Positions 1 to 7,467 of a DNA stretch of 50,783 nt are shown here, piece after piece. The stretch comes from Clostridia bacterium (GTDB lineage: Bacteria > Bacillota > Clostridia > Christensenellales > Borkfalkiaceae): NCBI GenBank assembly GCA_017466825.1, contig JAFTTJ010000013.1, positions 1-50,783 of the forward strand. Reading direction: 5' to 3'. The notes under the pieces are model-generated. The model ran no database searches and had not been told where the DNA came from. It was given only the letters and a program-made list of their open reading frames with translations. The position numbers and the translations under genes are program-made. How positions within the stretch are numbered: the first letter of the stretch is position 1; each line of letters opens with the position of its first letter.

Positions 1-45
1 CATAACTGCTTGTGACAGGTCGTTTCCGTTTACGATAAATTTCAT
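1..45 (-). CDS. dnaN: DNA polymerase III beta clamp, N-terminal fragment
   Basis: Only the first 15 codons lie in the window, read on the minus strand from the ATG at 45. They give MKFIVNGNDLSQAVM, which resembles the start of clostridial beta clamps (MKF, then a short strand and a helix). An AAGGA ribosome site lies about 8-10 nt upstream. The clamp tethers DNA polymerase III to DNA. The gene points away from rsmG, and the AT-rich region between them carries DnaA-box-like sites, which fits dnaN beside a replication origin. The call rests on few residues plus context. Confidence 0.6.
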   Translation of the reverse strand, partial: MKFIVNGNDLSQAVM

Positions 46-59
46 GCTCGTGCTTCCTT

Positions 60-490
60 GATTAAAAATATCTTTTTAAATAGATTTTAGTAATAGTAAT
101 AATAGTGGCGGTGGATATGTGGAAAAGTGGCTTAAAAAACTAAAATTCCTTTATAAATCAACGGTTTTTTAAAGTTTATAAATGTTAAAAAATAAGTGGA
201 AAAACAGTTGATAAGTAAAAACTGACGTTGATAAAAAGTTGATAAGTTTTTGCCTTTTATTTATAAAAAACGTCACTCACTATAATAATATATATATTAT
301 TATAAATAATAACGTAAAAAAAAGCAACAAAAAAGAGCCTTAAAAACAAACTTTATTTATTTTTTAAAAATTATTAACGCTAGTTAAAAAGTTATCCACA
401 CTTATCAACGGTTTTAAATAAACGTGGTTGATATCTTTTAAAAAATGGCTTAAATAATTGAAATTTGTTGAAATTTTTGTTATTATATAA
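60..490. other. oriC: candidate chromosomal replication origin (oriC)
   Basis: An AT-rich non-coding stretch of about 430 bp lies between divergent dnaN (minus) and rsmG (plus), a neighbourhood typical of Firmicute origins. It holds one perfect DnaA box TTATCCACA at 392-400, a near box TTATCAACG at 402-410, TGTGGAAAA at 119-127, and three GTTGATAA sites at 208-215, 228-235 and 238-245, which are the reverse complement of TTATCAAC. A perfect 24-bp AT palindrome at 281-304 lies between the two box groups and could be the unwinding element. dnaA itself is not between the two genes. Origin activity is inferred. Confidence 0.65.
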
Positions 491-492
491 AT
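458..492 (+). promoter_or_regulatory. rsmG promoter, leaderless type
   Basis: TTGAAA at 458-463, a 17-nt spacer and TATTAT at 481-486 place the transcription start at or next to the ATG at 493. No Shine-Dalgarno sequence is visible before that ATG. The sequence therefore predicts a leaderless rsmG transcript. Confidence 0.5.
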
Positions 493-1182
493 ATGGAAAA
501 AATATTTGAAGAAAAAGGAATAGTTTTAACCCCAAAACAGTATCAAGATTTTGAAGAATATAGGGAATTATTGCTATTTTATAACCAAAAATTTAATATA
601 ACGACTATTACTGAAAAACAAGACGTTTACGTGAAACATTTTTTAGACAGCGTTTTGTGTAAAGATTATTTTAAAGATAATTCGTCCGTCGTTGAAATAG
701 GATCGGGCGGTGGATTTCCGTCAATACCTTTAAAGATTGCAAACCCATCGCTTAGTTTTAAACTAATAGAGTCGACGGGTAAAAAATGTCTTTTTTTAAA
801 AGAAGTCGTTAAAAAGTTAAAGTTGGACGGAGTTGAAGTTTTAAACGGTAGGGCGGAAGATTTTGGCAAAGACCCCGCTTTTAGGGAAAAATTTGATTTT
901 TCTACTGCGAGAGCGGTAGCAAGGCTCAACACCCTTTGCGAGTACTGTATACCTTTCGTTAAGGTGGGCGGTAGTTTTATAGCCTTAAAAGCCAACGCTG
1001 AAGAAGAGATAAACGAGAGTAAAAAAGCCCTTAAAATATTAGGCGGAAAAATATCACAAGTAAAAGAGTATTATCTGCCTTTTGAAGAAGGAAAACGCAC
1101 TTTAATTAAAATTGATAAAATTCAAAAAACCCCTTCTTTATATCCAAGGGGAAACGGAAAGGAAAGAAAAAATCCATTATAA
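493..1182 (+). CDS. rsmG: 16S rRNA (guanine-527 N7) methyltransferase RsmG
   Basis: The 229-residue length is usual for RsmG/GidB. The SAM-binding loop VVEIGSGGGFPSIPLKI lies near residues 66-82 and matches the family's (D/E)IGSGxGFPxIPL signature; FSTARAVARL further on matches the conserved RAVA segment. The enzyme methylates G527 of 16S rRNA in the 530 loop. It is the first plus-strand gene to the right of the putative origin, where rsmG is often found in Firmicutes. The usual partners mnmG/mnmE are absent here; a MORN-repeat gene follows after 3 nt. The start has no ribosome site but a well-placed -10 box. Confidence 0.95.
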   Translation: MEKIFEEKGIVLTPKQYQDFEEYRELLLFYNQKFNITTITEKQDVYVKHFLDSVLCKDYFKDNSSVVEIGSGGGFPSIPLKIANPSLSFKLIESTGKKCLFLKEVVKKLKLDGVEVLNGRAEDFGKDPAFREKFDFSTARAVARLNTLCEYCIPFVKVGGSFIALKANAEEEINESKKALKILGGKISQVKEYYLPFEEGKRTLIKIDKIQKTPSLYPRGNGKERKNPL

Positions 1183-1185
1183 ACT

Positions 1186-3729
1186 ATGAGAGAAATTATT
1201 GAAGAAAAAATTAAAAAGATAAAGAGAATAAGTGAAAAATTAGAGTTTTTTAAAAGCGTAAAAAAGGAATACGGAACGCCTTACGCCACGCAGGAAGAAC
1301 TTGCTAAAATAAGGGATTTATATTACGATTTAAAAGATGAAATATCTAATATAGCTTGCGAAAAAATCAAGGAAAATAAAGAGATTTTTGATTTATGTGA
1401 AGATTTGATAGAAAGTTATCTTTGCGTTTTTAAAGACTTTACCGGCGAAGCCGAAATAAAGGATGAAGACGGAGTTTTTGAAGGTAGCGTAGTAAACGGA
1501 AGAAAAAGCGGAAAAGGAAGAAAAAAATTCAACGACGAATCCTTTTACGAAGGCAATTTTGAAAACGGCGGTATTTGCGGTAAGGGGAAGAAAACTTATA
1601 AAAACGGCGAAGTTTACGAAGGCGAGTGGTTGAGCGGTTTAAGGCACGGTTATGGCGTTTACAAAAGGAACGGCGAAGTCGTTTACGAAGGAAATTGGAA
1701 GGGCGGAGTTTATCACGGCTACGGCGTTGAATATAACAAATTTTCAGGTACTTACGAAGGCGAATTTGAAAACGACGAATATTGCGGAAAAGGTAAAAAA
1801 ACTTTTAAAGACGGGTCTTTTTACGAAGGTTATTTTTATAAAAACGAGTTTGACGGAGTAGGCGTTTTTACGGACAAAGACGGAAACGTTTACGACGGAG
1901 ATTGGACGGACGGCAAAAAGAACGGTTTTGGCAAAAAGACCTTTAAAAACGGCGACGTGTACGAAGGCTATTGGAAGGAAGATTATTATCACGGTAAAGG
2001 TATATATATGTCGGAAGAAACCGTGTACGAAGGCGAGTGGGACGAAGGCGAAAGAGAAGGTTTTGGAAAGATGACCAACGCCGACGGCACGTACTACGTC
2101 GGCATGTGGAAGGAAAACCTTTTTGAAGGAAAGGGTAAATTCAAATACCTAAACGGCGAAGTCTACGACGGAAATTGGCACAAGGGTAAAAAGCACGGCG
2201 CAGGCGCTTATTTTTCAAACGATGGAAGCGTTTATAAAGGCGATTGGAGAAACGACGTAAAACACGGTAAAGGACAGATAACAAAAGCCGACGGAACAAT
2301 TATTGAAGGCGAGTGGGAAAGCGACGTTTTAGTTAGTCAATACGGCTTGTTTAAAGACGGCGAATCTTATTATAAAGGCGGTTTAGAAAACGGACTTTTC
2401 CAAGGCGAAGGCGAGCGTAAATTTAAAAACGGAAACGTTTATAAAGGTTATTTTGAAAACGGCTATATGAGCGGAAAAGGCTCGTTAATCTACCTATCGG
2501 GGCACTTTTATGAAGGAAACTTTGCAAAAGGCTACCCAGACGGGGTTGGAATTATGACCTATCCCGACGGCTCTAAAAAGTTTGGTAATTTTAAAAAAGG
2601 ACTTTATATTTCTACCGAAAACGGCATTTATAAAATAACGGAAATAGACGATAGAAAAAAGAGAATAATTTACCATAACGGCGATTATTACGACGGAGAA
2701 GTAATAGATGAAAAGCCTAACGGAAAAGGCGTTTTGTACTTTTTGAACGGCGACGTGTACGAAGGAGATTTCGTTTGCGGTAAGTTTGAAGGCAAGGGCG
2801 TTTTAAAATGTGAAACGGGCTATTTTTATGAAGGCGAATTTAAAGGCGGACTCTTTTTTGGAAAGGGGAAATTAAATATTCCAAACAAAGAGAGATACGA
2901 CGGCGAATTTGAATACGGAATCTACTGCGGAAAAGGAAATCTCGTTTACGATACGGGCGACACCTATACAGGCGTTTTTAAAGACGGCAAACTCTGCGGA
3001 AAGGGAAAAATCGTTAAAAAAGACTTTTCGTACGAAGGCGATCTGCAAGATAATTTGCCCCACGGCGAAGGTTATATGATCTACGACGACGGCAAGGCTT
3101 ATAGGGGCTCTTTCCTTTTAGGCAAGCGCCACGGCTACGGCGTTTTGGAAAGAATTAAGAAAAATGAAGAAGATATAGAAAATTTTTTTGATAACCTTTT
3201 TAGCGGAAGAAACGATTATAAAGTTGAAAGTTACGAAGGCGATTGGAAAAACGACGACATGACCGGCAAAGGTAAAATTCATTACTTAAACGGCGACGTG
3301 TATGAAGGCGAACTACTTTCGCACAAGCCTCACGGCGTTGGCTTTATGGTATTTGCTGAAGGCGACGAGTATAGTGGTGATTGGGTTTACGGCAAAAAGG
3401 AAGGCAAGGGCGTTTTAAGAAAAGAAGACGGTTGCGTTTACGACGGCGATTGGTTTAAGGACTTAAAAACGGGCTTTGGAAAAGAAACTTTTGCAAACGG
3501 CGACGTGTACGAAGGTGAGTATAAACGCGGAAGATTTTTTGGTAAAGGAAAGAAGATTTTATCAAACGGCGACGTATACGACGGCGAGTGGATAGGCGAT
3601 AAAATTATAAAGGGTAAACTGCTTTACGCCGACGGACGAGTTTTTGAAGGAAACTTTAAAAACGGCAACCCCGACGACGACTCTTCAAACGGAGATCCGA
3701 TAGATATAGGAAACGGCGATTTATTCTAA
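1186..3729 (+). CDS. large MORN-repeat protein
   Basis: This 847-residue protein starts 3 nt after the rsmG stop, so it is probably co-transcribed and translationally coupled. The first 85 or so residues are charged and probably helical. From about residue 97 to the end it is almost only MORN repeats of about 23 residues, pattern Y-(E/D)-G-x-(W/F)-x5-G-x-G; I count about 31. Two repeats carry insertions: near residue 480, and a longer acidic one near 655-680. There is no signal peptide or membrane segment, so it is probably cytoplasmic. MORN arrays form elongated beta structures in membrane or scaffold proteins. No catalytic domain is visible and the function is unknown. Confidence 0.85.
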   Translation: MREIIEEKIKKIKRISEKLEFFKSVKKEYGTPYATQEELAKIRDLYYDLKDEISNIACEKIKENKEIFDLCEDLIESYLCVFKDFTGEAEIKDEDGVFEGSVVNGRKSGKGRKKFNDESFYEGNFENGGICGKGKKTYKNGEVYEGEWLSGLRHGYGVYKRNGEVVYEGNWKGGVYHGYGVEYNKFSGTYEGEFENDEYCGKGKKTFKDGSFYEGYFYKNEFDGVGVFTDKDGNVYDGDWTDGKKNGFGKKTFKNGDVYEGYWKEDYYHGKGIYMSEETVYEGEWDEGEREGFGKMTNADGTYYVGMWKENLFEGKGKFKYLNGEVYDGNWHKGKKHGAGAYFSNDGSVYKGDWRNDVKHGKGQITKADGTIIEGEWESDVLVSQYGLFKDGESYYKGGLENGLFQGEGERKFKNGNVYKGYFENGYMSGKGSLIYLSGHFYEGNFAKGYPDGVGIMTYPDGSKKFGNFKKGLYISTENGIYKITEIDDRKKRIIYHNGDYYDGEVIDEKPNGKGVLYFLNGDVYEGDFVCGKFEGKGVLKCETGYFYEGEFKGGLFFGKGKLNIPNKERYDGEFEYGIYCGKGNLVYDTGDTYTGVFKDGKLCGKGKIVKKDFSYEGDLQDNLPHGEGYMIYDDGKAYRGSFLLGKRHGYGVLERIKKNEEDIENFFDNLFSGRNDYKVESYEGDWKNDDMTGKGKIHYLNGDVYEGELLSHKPHGVGFMVFAEGDEYSGDWVYGKKEGKGVLRKEDGCVYDGDWFKDLKTGFGKETFANGDVYEGEYKRGRFFGKGKKILSNGDVYDGEWIGDKIIKGKLLYADGRVFEGNFKNGNPDDDSSNGDPIDIGNGDLF

Positions 3730-3730
3730 T

Positions 3731-3778
3731 AAAAAAGTGGCGATAATCGACTTATAGACCGATATTTCGCCACTTTTT
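3731..3778. terminator. bidirectional terminator containing the CTTATAG motif
   Basis: An A-run plus GTGGCGA pairs with TCGCCAC plus a T-run, so the hairpin can end both the MORN gene (plus) and the LRR gene (minus). Its loop contains motif copy 1, TAATCGACTTATAGACC (3744-3760). Confidence 0.75.
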
Positions 3779-3802
3779 ATATTTTTATTTAGTTTTTTAA
3801 AG

Positions 3803-4258
3803 CTATAAAAAAGTCTTTTTAAAAACGTAGTCACAAAATAAAACGCCGTTCTTATAAAAAAGTTTATCGTCCTTAACTAAAAAACGCGGGTTGTCTTTTT
3901 CTATTTCAAGTTTAAAAAAATGACATTTATAAAAGGCGTAATAAGAAATACTAGTAATGGTTTTAGGAATAACGACCTTTTCCACAAAGGGAGGAAAAAG
4001 GTAGGAAAGACTGTCGAGTTCGTATTTATCGGGCTCGAAGTCAGAGCCTTTAGCAGGGTGATGCCAGTCCGCCCAAACTTCATGACCTGGCACGAAAATT
4101 TCCTTATAGCCAAGGTGAGTTACGGGCTTGCCGTTAAAAAAAGCGGGGAGAGTAATAATTTTGTCCTTTTCGTCAAAAATTATTTCGGTTATCGCAAGGA
4201 AACTTTCTTCCGCGCCTAAATAACCTTTTCTTATCTTTTCTATTTTAAAATTAGCCAT
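3803..4258 (-). CDS. small LRR_5 (BspA-like) leucine-rich repeat protein
   Basis: About 151 residues from the ATG at 4258; a TTG two codons upstream is possible but less likely. The C-terminal half contains VVIPKTITSISYYAFYKC, the typical VxIPxxVxxIxxxAFxxC unit of LRR_5 proteins, followed by LEIEKDNPRFLVKDDKLFYK, which is typical for the end of such arrays. Only about one full repeat is present, so this is a short member. No signal peptide is seen. The upstream sequence TTGCTT-17-TATAAT ends 6 nt before the ATG with no ribosome site, suggesting a leaderless mRNA. Function unknown. Confidence 0.7.
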   Translation of the reverse strand: MANFKIEKIRKGYLGAEESFLAITEIIFDEKDKIITLPAFFNGKPVTHLGYKEIFVPGHEVWADWHHPAKGSDFEPDKYELDSLSYLFPPFVEKVVIPKTITSISYYAFYKCHFFKLEIEKDNPRFLVKDDKLFYKNGVLFCDYVFKKTFL

Positions 4259-4322
4259 AGACAAATTATATTATAGTTTTATCAAAAAAGCAAGAAAAAT
4301 TTTAAAAAGGCTTTGAAATTGC

Positions 4323-4351
4323 TTGACACTAGTTTTATAAAATGCTATACT
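4323..4351 (+). promoter_or_regulatory. tRNA-Phe promoter
   Basis: A consensus TTGACA at 4323-4328, 17-nt spacer and TATACT at 4346-4351 with an extended TG. The tRNA starts 14 nt after the -10 box. Confidence 0.8.
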
Positions 4352-4364
4352 AACAAAGCATTAA

Positions 4365-4440
4365 GCCTCTGTAGCTCAGTAGGTAGAGCAGGGGACTGAA
4401 AATCCCCGTGTCCCTGGTTCGATTCCGGGCGGAGGCACCA
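4365..4440 (+). tRNA. tRNA-Phe (GAA)
   Basis: A full cloverleaf of 76 nt with encoded CCA. The acceptor stem GCCTCTG pairs with CGGAGGC, the anticodon stem GGGGA/TCCCC encloses ACTGAAAAT with anticodon GAA, and the T-loop GGTTCGATTCC is canonical. It lies about 3 kb upstream of pheST, the genes for its cognate synthetase. Confidence 0.97.
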
Positions 4441-4442
4441 TA

Positions 4443-4475
4443 AAAACCCTTGTCCTTTTGGGCAAGGGTTTTTTT
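4443..4475 (+). terminator. Rho-independent terminator of tRNA-Phe
   Basis: AACCCTTG pairs with CAAGGGTT and is followed by a run of seven T, directly after the tRNA CCA end. Confidence 0.9.
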
Positions 4476-4507
4476 GTGCTTTCTACCGAAGAACCGCTTT
4501 TCCTAAT

Positions 4508-4632
4508 GAAAAGGTTTATATACTTCGCAAAAGAGCGTTACTGCTTTTAGTTTTCGACCCCAATGACCAACAAGGTCTATTGTGTCCGTCAACTAAAAGC
4601 GAGCCTTCTTTTGCTCGCATCTAAAACTTTTC
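4508..4632 (+). repeat. structured repeat R1, copy B
   Basis: A 125-nt element. P1 is GAAAAG-GTTTA with TAAAA-CTTTTC (4508-4518/4622-4632, one G.A mismatch); P2 is CGC-AAAAGA-GCG; P3 is GCTTTTAGTT with AACTAAAAGC, capped by TGACCAACAAGGTCTA; P4 is GCGAGCC...GCTCGC. It has the same architecture as copies A, C, D and E but different stem sequences. Confidence 0.75.
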
Positions 4633-4691
4633 ACAAAATTTTACTTAAAAGGAAAAGGGTTCGCAATAAGCGAGCAAAGCGAGCGTTATTC

Positions 4692-4746
4692 TTGGCTATG
4701 GAAAAGGGTATAATGAAAAAAATTTAATAAAAATTTCCATAGCCAA
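4692..4746. repeat. 13-bp perfect inverted repeat with 29-nt loop
   Basis: TTGGCTATGGAAA (4692-4704) pairs perfectly with TTTCCATAGCCAA (4734-4746). The loop holds a TATAAT-like stretch. It lies in the 490-bp gap between the tRNA and the ABC gene, downstream of R1 copy B. No other feature explains it. Confidence 0.6.
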
Positions 4747-4877
4747 ATTCCGCATATAAAACGCAAACGAAGTATTAAAAACGCCCAAGGCATTGTCAGA
4801 CGCAAAACGCCGTTTACGGCAAGGCTTAAAAACGCCAAAAAGCAACCTATAGTTGCATAAATGCAATATATAATTAC

Positions 4878-4906
4878 TTGACTATTGCTATGCTTCGTGC
4901 TATACT
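4878..4906 (+). promoter_or_regulatory. promoter of the ABC exporter gene
   Basis: TTGACT at 4878-4883, 17-nt spacer and TATACT at 4901-4906, followed by a short leader and a GGAAGGG ribosome site before the ATG at 4932. Confidence 0.7.
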
Positions 4907-4931
4907 TTTTTAAAAAAACGGGAAGGGAAAA

Positions 4932-6650
4932 ATGGAAAAAGATAAAGTTTGCATAAAAAAATACACCCGTCAATTTTACAAAAATAACGGTTGGCTATTT
5001 TTTATTGCTTTAATACAAACGCTTTTTGAAGGGGCTGTAATGCTAGTTATATCTTGGCTATTGCAACAACTCGTCGATTTGGCGAGTGGCTCTACGAACG
5101 GCTTAAATTTACTTCAACTTACCATAGTTGCGTTGGTGGTTTTGGCGCTTTCAATTATTTCAAGCGTGATAACCTACCACACAAGGCCAAAATTCATAGC
5201 GCGTGGAATGGCGCAGTATAAAGAGTACGTTTTTGAAAAGTTAACCAAAAAGAGCATATCCGCCTTTTCGGCAGAAAACACGACGAGTTATATTTCGGCG
5301 CTTACAAACGATTTAGCAAGCATTGAAAAGGGCTATTTAGAAAATATTTTCACTTTGATATTACATATTTTTATGTTCGTAGGGGCTTTTGCTATGATGA
5401 TTATTTACAGCCCCCTACTTACTTTAATAGCCGTAGGGCTCACCATTTTGCCCCTTATCGTAACCCTTTTGACGGGCAATAAAGTTGCCGAAGCCGAGAG
5501 TAAACTTTCAAAAGAAAACGAAGGATATACCCTTTCAATAACCGACAGTTTAAACGGTTTTTCGGTAATTAAGTCCTTTAAAGCCGAGAAAAAAACCTTG
5601 CAAATTTTTATTGAAAACCTTAAAAGAATCGCTTCGGTGCAGGGATATAAAGAAAAAATGAAGGTTTTAGTGCAATCGCTTAGTTCGATTACGGGTATAG
5701 TCGTCCAAATAGGAGTGTTTATATTCGGCGTACTTTTATCCATTATGGGTTACGGCGTAACCGCAGGTACTACTATAATTTTCGTACAACTTATGAACTA
5801 CGTATTGCAACCGATCGGCGTAGTGCCAACCTGCCTTGCCGAAAGAAAAGCGGCTAAAGCGCTTATTCAAAAGACTGCAACTAAGTTAGAAGAAAACGTC
5901 CGCAAGGAAGTAAAAGGCGAAAAAATCACTTTGAAAAAAGGGATTGAAATCAAAGGCCTTTCGTTTAGTTACGAAGAAGAAAAGCCCGTGTTAAATGACG
6001 TAAATTGCTTTTTTGAAGTGGGCAAAAAATACGCCCTTGTAGGAGCGTCGGGTAGCGGAAAGAGTACTTTTTTACGACTTTTGACTGCTTCCTATCCTAA
6101 TTATAGCGGACAAATTTTATACGACGGCGTAGAACTGAAAGATATTTCAAGCGAAAATCTTTACGACGCCGTGAGCGTTATTCAACAAAACGTATTCGTT
6201 TTTAACGCTAGCGTAAAGGATAATATTACTATGTTTAGCGAATTTCCGCCCGAGCAAATCGAAACCGCCGTGCGCCTTTCGGGGCTTGCGACTTTGGTTG
6301 AAGAAAAAGGCGAAGATTACCTTTGCGGAGAAAACGGGGTTGGGCTTTCCGGTGGTGAAAAACAACGCGTTTCGATAGCGAGAAGCCTGCTTAAAAAGGC
6401 GCAAATTTTACTCGTTGACGAAGGTACTGCCGCGCTTGACAAGGAAACTGCTCACCAAGTTTCAAACGCAATATTGGGGCTTGACGGCGTTACCGAAATA
6501 ATCATAACGCACGCTTTAGAAGAGAGTTTGCTTAAAAAATACGACGGCATTTTAACCATGAAAGGCGGACGTATTATAGAAAGTGGAACTTTTGACGAAT
6601 TAATGGATAAAAAAGGTTATTTTTATTCGTTATTTACTATTTCGCAGTAA
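4932..6650 (+). CDS. ABC exporter half-transporter (membrane domain fused to ATPase)
   Basis: A 572-residue type IV ABC half-transporter. Residues 1-310 hold about six membrane helices; the ATPase follows with Walker A GASGSGKST (about 372), Q-loop VIQQNVF, signature LSGGEKQRVSIARS (about 474), Walker B ILLVDEGTAALD and an H-loop ITHALEE. The Walker B end reads DEGTAALD instead of the usual DEATSALD, so the position after the catalytic Glu is Gly. It probably works as a homodimer in the cytoplasmic membrane exporting a drug, lipid or peptide; the substrate cannot be read. It sits alone with its own promoter and no partner gene. Start supported by GGAAGGG. Confidence 0.9.
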   Translation: MEKDKVCIKKYTRQFYKNNGWLFFIALIQTLFEGAVMLVISWLLQQLVDLASGSTNGLNLLQLTIVALVVLALSIISSVITYHTRPKFIARGMAQYKEYVFEKLTKKSISAFSAENTTSYISALTNDLASIEKGYLENIFTLILHIFMFVGAFAMMIIYSPLLTLIAVGLTILPLIVTLLTGNKVAEAESKLSKENEGYTLSITDSLNGFSVIKSFKAEKKTLQIFIENLKRIASVQGYKEKMKVLVQSLSSITGIVVQIGVFIFGVLLSIMGYGVTAGTTIIFVQLMNYVLQPIGVVPTCLAERKAAKALIQKTATKLEENVRKEVKGEKITLKKGIEIKGLSFSYEEEKPVLNDVNCFFEVGKKYALVGASGSGKSTFLRLLTASYPNYSGQILYDGVELKDISSENLYDAVSVIQQNVFVFNASVKDNITMFSEFPPEQIETAVRLSGLATLVEEKGEDYLCGENGVGLSGGEKQRVSIARSLLKKAQILLVDEGTAALDKETAHQVSNAILGLDGVTEIIITHALEESLLKKYDGILTMKGGRIIESGTFDELMDKKGYFYSLFTISQ

Positions 6651-6682
6651 AAAACGTTAATTGAAAAAGGCAAAATAAATAA

Positions 6683-6735
6683 AGTCTCCCTTGTGTAAAG
6701 GGAGATGCCACGCAAAGCGTGGCAAAGGGATTGTA
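6683..6735 (-). repeat. palindromic two-hairpin repeat (CTCCCTT family), left copy
   Basis: CTCCCTTGTGTAAAGGGAG forms hairpin 1, GCCACG-CAAAG-CGTGGC forms hairpin 2, and AAGGGATTGT closes the unit. It is the inverted counterpart of the unit at 7155-7203, sharing a 19-nt identical hairpin 1. The tail AAAGGGA doubles as the ribosome site of the DUF559 gene. Confidence 0.75.
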
Positions 6736-7095
6736 ATGCAAAGGAAACATAATAAAAATCTCGTTCCTAAAGCAATAACGCTAAGAAAGAATATGACCAA
6801 GGAAGAAAGACGGCTTTGGTATGATTTTTTGCGCGCCTATCCAGTCCGTTTTTTAAGGCAAAAAGTTTTAGGAAATTATATCGTTGATTTTTATTGTGCC
6901 ACGGCGCAACTAGTTATCGAACTTGACGGTTCGGGGCATTATACTTCTGACGGCGAGCGATACGATAACGAAAGAACCATTTTTCTTGAAGAATACGGCT
7001 TAACGGTTGTTAGAATACCTAATACGGAAATACATAAAAATTTTAAAGGCGTTTGCGAATATATTGATGGTATTGTAAAACAATCTCTAGTTTAG
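6736..7095 (+). CDS. DUF559 endonuclease-like protein
   Basis: A 119-residue protein starting at the ATG at 6736; an upstream ATG at 6691 lies inside the flanking repeat and is rejected. The sequence follows the DUF559 (Vsr/MutH-like) pattern: LRKNMTKEERRLWYDFLR at the start, RFLRQKVLGNYIVDFYC in the middle, then VIELDGSGHY with the Asp of the PD-(D/E)XK-type core and TVVRIPNTEI at the end. DUF559 members are small putative nucleases often found singly. Its ribosome site AAAGGGA is supplied by a palindromic repeat, and related repeats follow the gene in inverted orientation, suggesting gene and repeats form one module. Target unknown. Confidence 0.85.
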   Translation: MQRKHNKNLVPKAITLRKNMTKEERRLWYDFLRAYPVRFLRQKVLGNYIVDFYCATAQLVIELDGSGHYTSDGERYDNERTIFLEEYGLTVVRIPNTEIHKNFKGVCEYIDGIVKQSLV

Positions 7096-7103
7096 TAGAA
7101 CAA

Positions 7104-7135
7104 AAGGCTCCCTTTTCGCAAGGGAGCCTTTTTTT
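7104..7135 (+). terminator. terminator of the DUF559 gene
   Basis: GGCTCCC pairs with GGGAGCC around TTTTCGCAA, followed by seven T. The stem resembles hairpin 1 of the flanking repeats. Confidence 0.85.
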
Positions 7136-7154
7136 AGCGATTTATAATATGAAA

Positions 7155-7203
7155 CAATCCTTCAGTCAGTAAAACTGACAGCTCCCTTTACACAAGGGAG
7201 CCT
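7155..7203 (+). repeat. palindromic two-hairpin repeat (CTCCCTT family), right copy 1
   Basis: Reads CAATCCTTCAGTCAG...CTGACAGCTCCCTTTACACAAGGGAGCC in pieces: hairpin 2 is AGTCAGTAAAACTGACA and hairpin 1 is CTCCCTTTACACAAGGGAG. It is inverted relative to the copy at 6683-6735. Confidence 0.75.
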
Positions 7204-7233
7204 TTTTAAGATTCGTAATTATTATAGCGAATA

Positions 7234-7283
7234 ACAATCCCCCAGTCAGTAGTGCTGACGTATCCCTTTTCGCAAGGGGGACT
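7234..7283 (+). repeat. palindromic two-hairpin repeat (CTCCCTT family), right copy 2
   Basis: Same architecture as the unit at 7155: CAATCCCCCAGTCAG, loop, CTGACG, then ATCCCTTTTCGCAAGGGGG. The hairpin loops differ while pairing is kept. Confidence 0.7.
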
Positions 7284-7348
7284 TTTATATATGCGACGTA
7301 ATTTAATAGAAAATAAAAAGATAAATTCTTCTTTACTTTTTAAAATCG

Positions 7349-7377
7349 TTGACTTTTTAAAGGTCAACTACTATAAT
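7349..7377 (+). promoter_or_regulatory. pheST promoter with overlapping inverted repeat
   Basis: TTGACT at 7349-7354, 17-nt spacer and TATAAT at 7372-7377. TTGACTTTTTAAAGGTCAA (7349-7367) is an imperfect palindrome covering the -35 box, a possible operator. The 90-nt leader contains a CTATAAA/TTTATAG hairpin (7400-7433) but no T-box sequence. Confidence 0.7.
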
Positions 7378-7467
7378 ATAAGAGTTATATTATATAAATC
7401 TATAAACGGCGTTTAAAAAGCGACGATTTATAGCCAAAATCGCTCTAAAAGAGTAGGAGAAAAAAAT

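Noticed and set aside
666-995. Minus-strand ORF opposite rsmG, and similar long antisense frames elsewhere
   Set aside because: They mirror the codon pattern of well-supported genes on the other strand and lack ribosome sites and recognisable motifs.
6337-6440. ABC exporter as inactive because of DEGTAALD in Walker B
   Set aside because: Walker A, signature and the catalytic Glu (DE) are intact; only the following small residue differs.
7378-7467. T-box riboswitch before pheS
   Set aside because: The leader is only about 90 nt, and no T-box sequence (TGGNACCGCG-like) or antiterminator is visible; there is just one short hairpin and a palindromic promoter.
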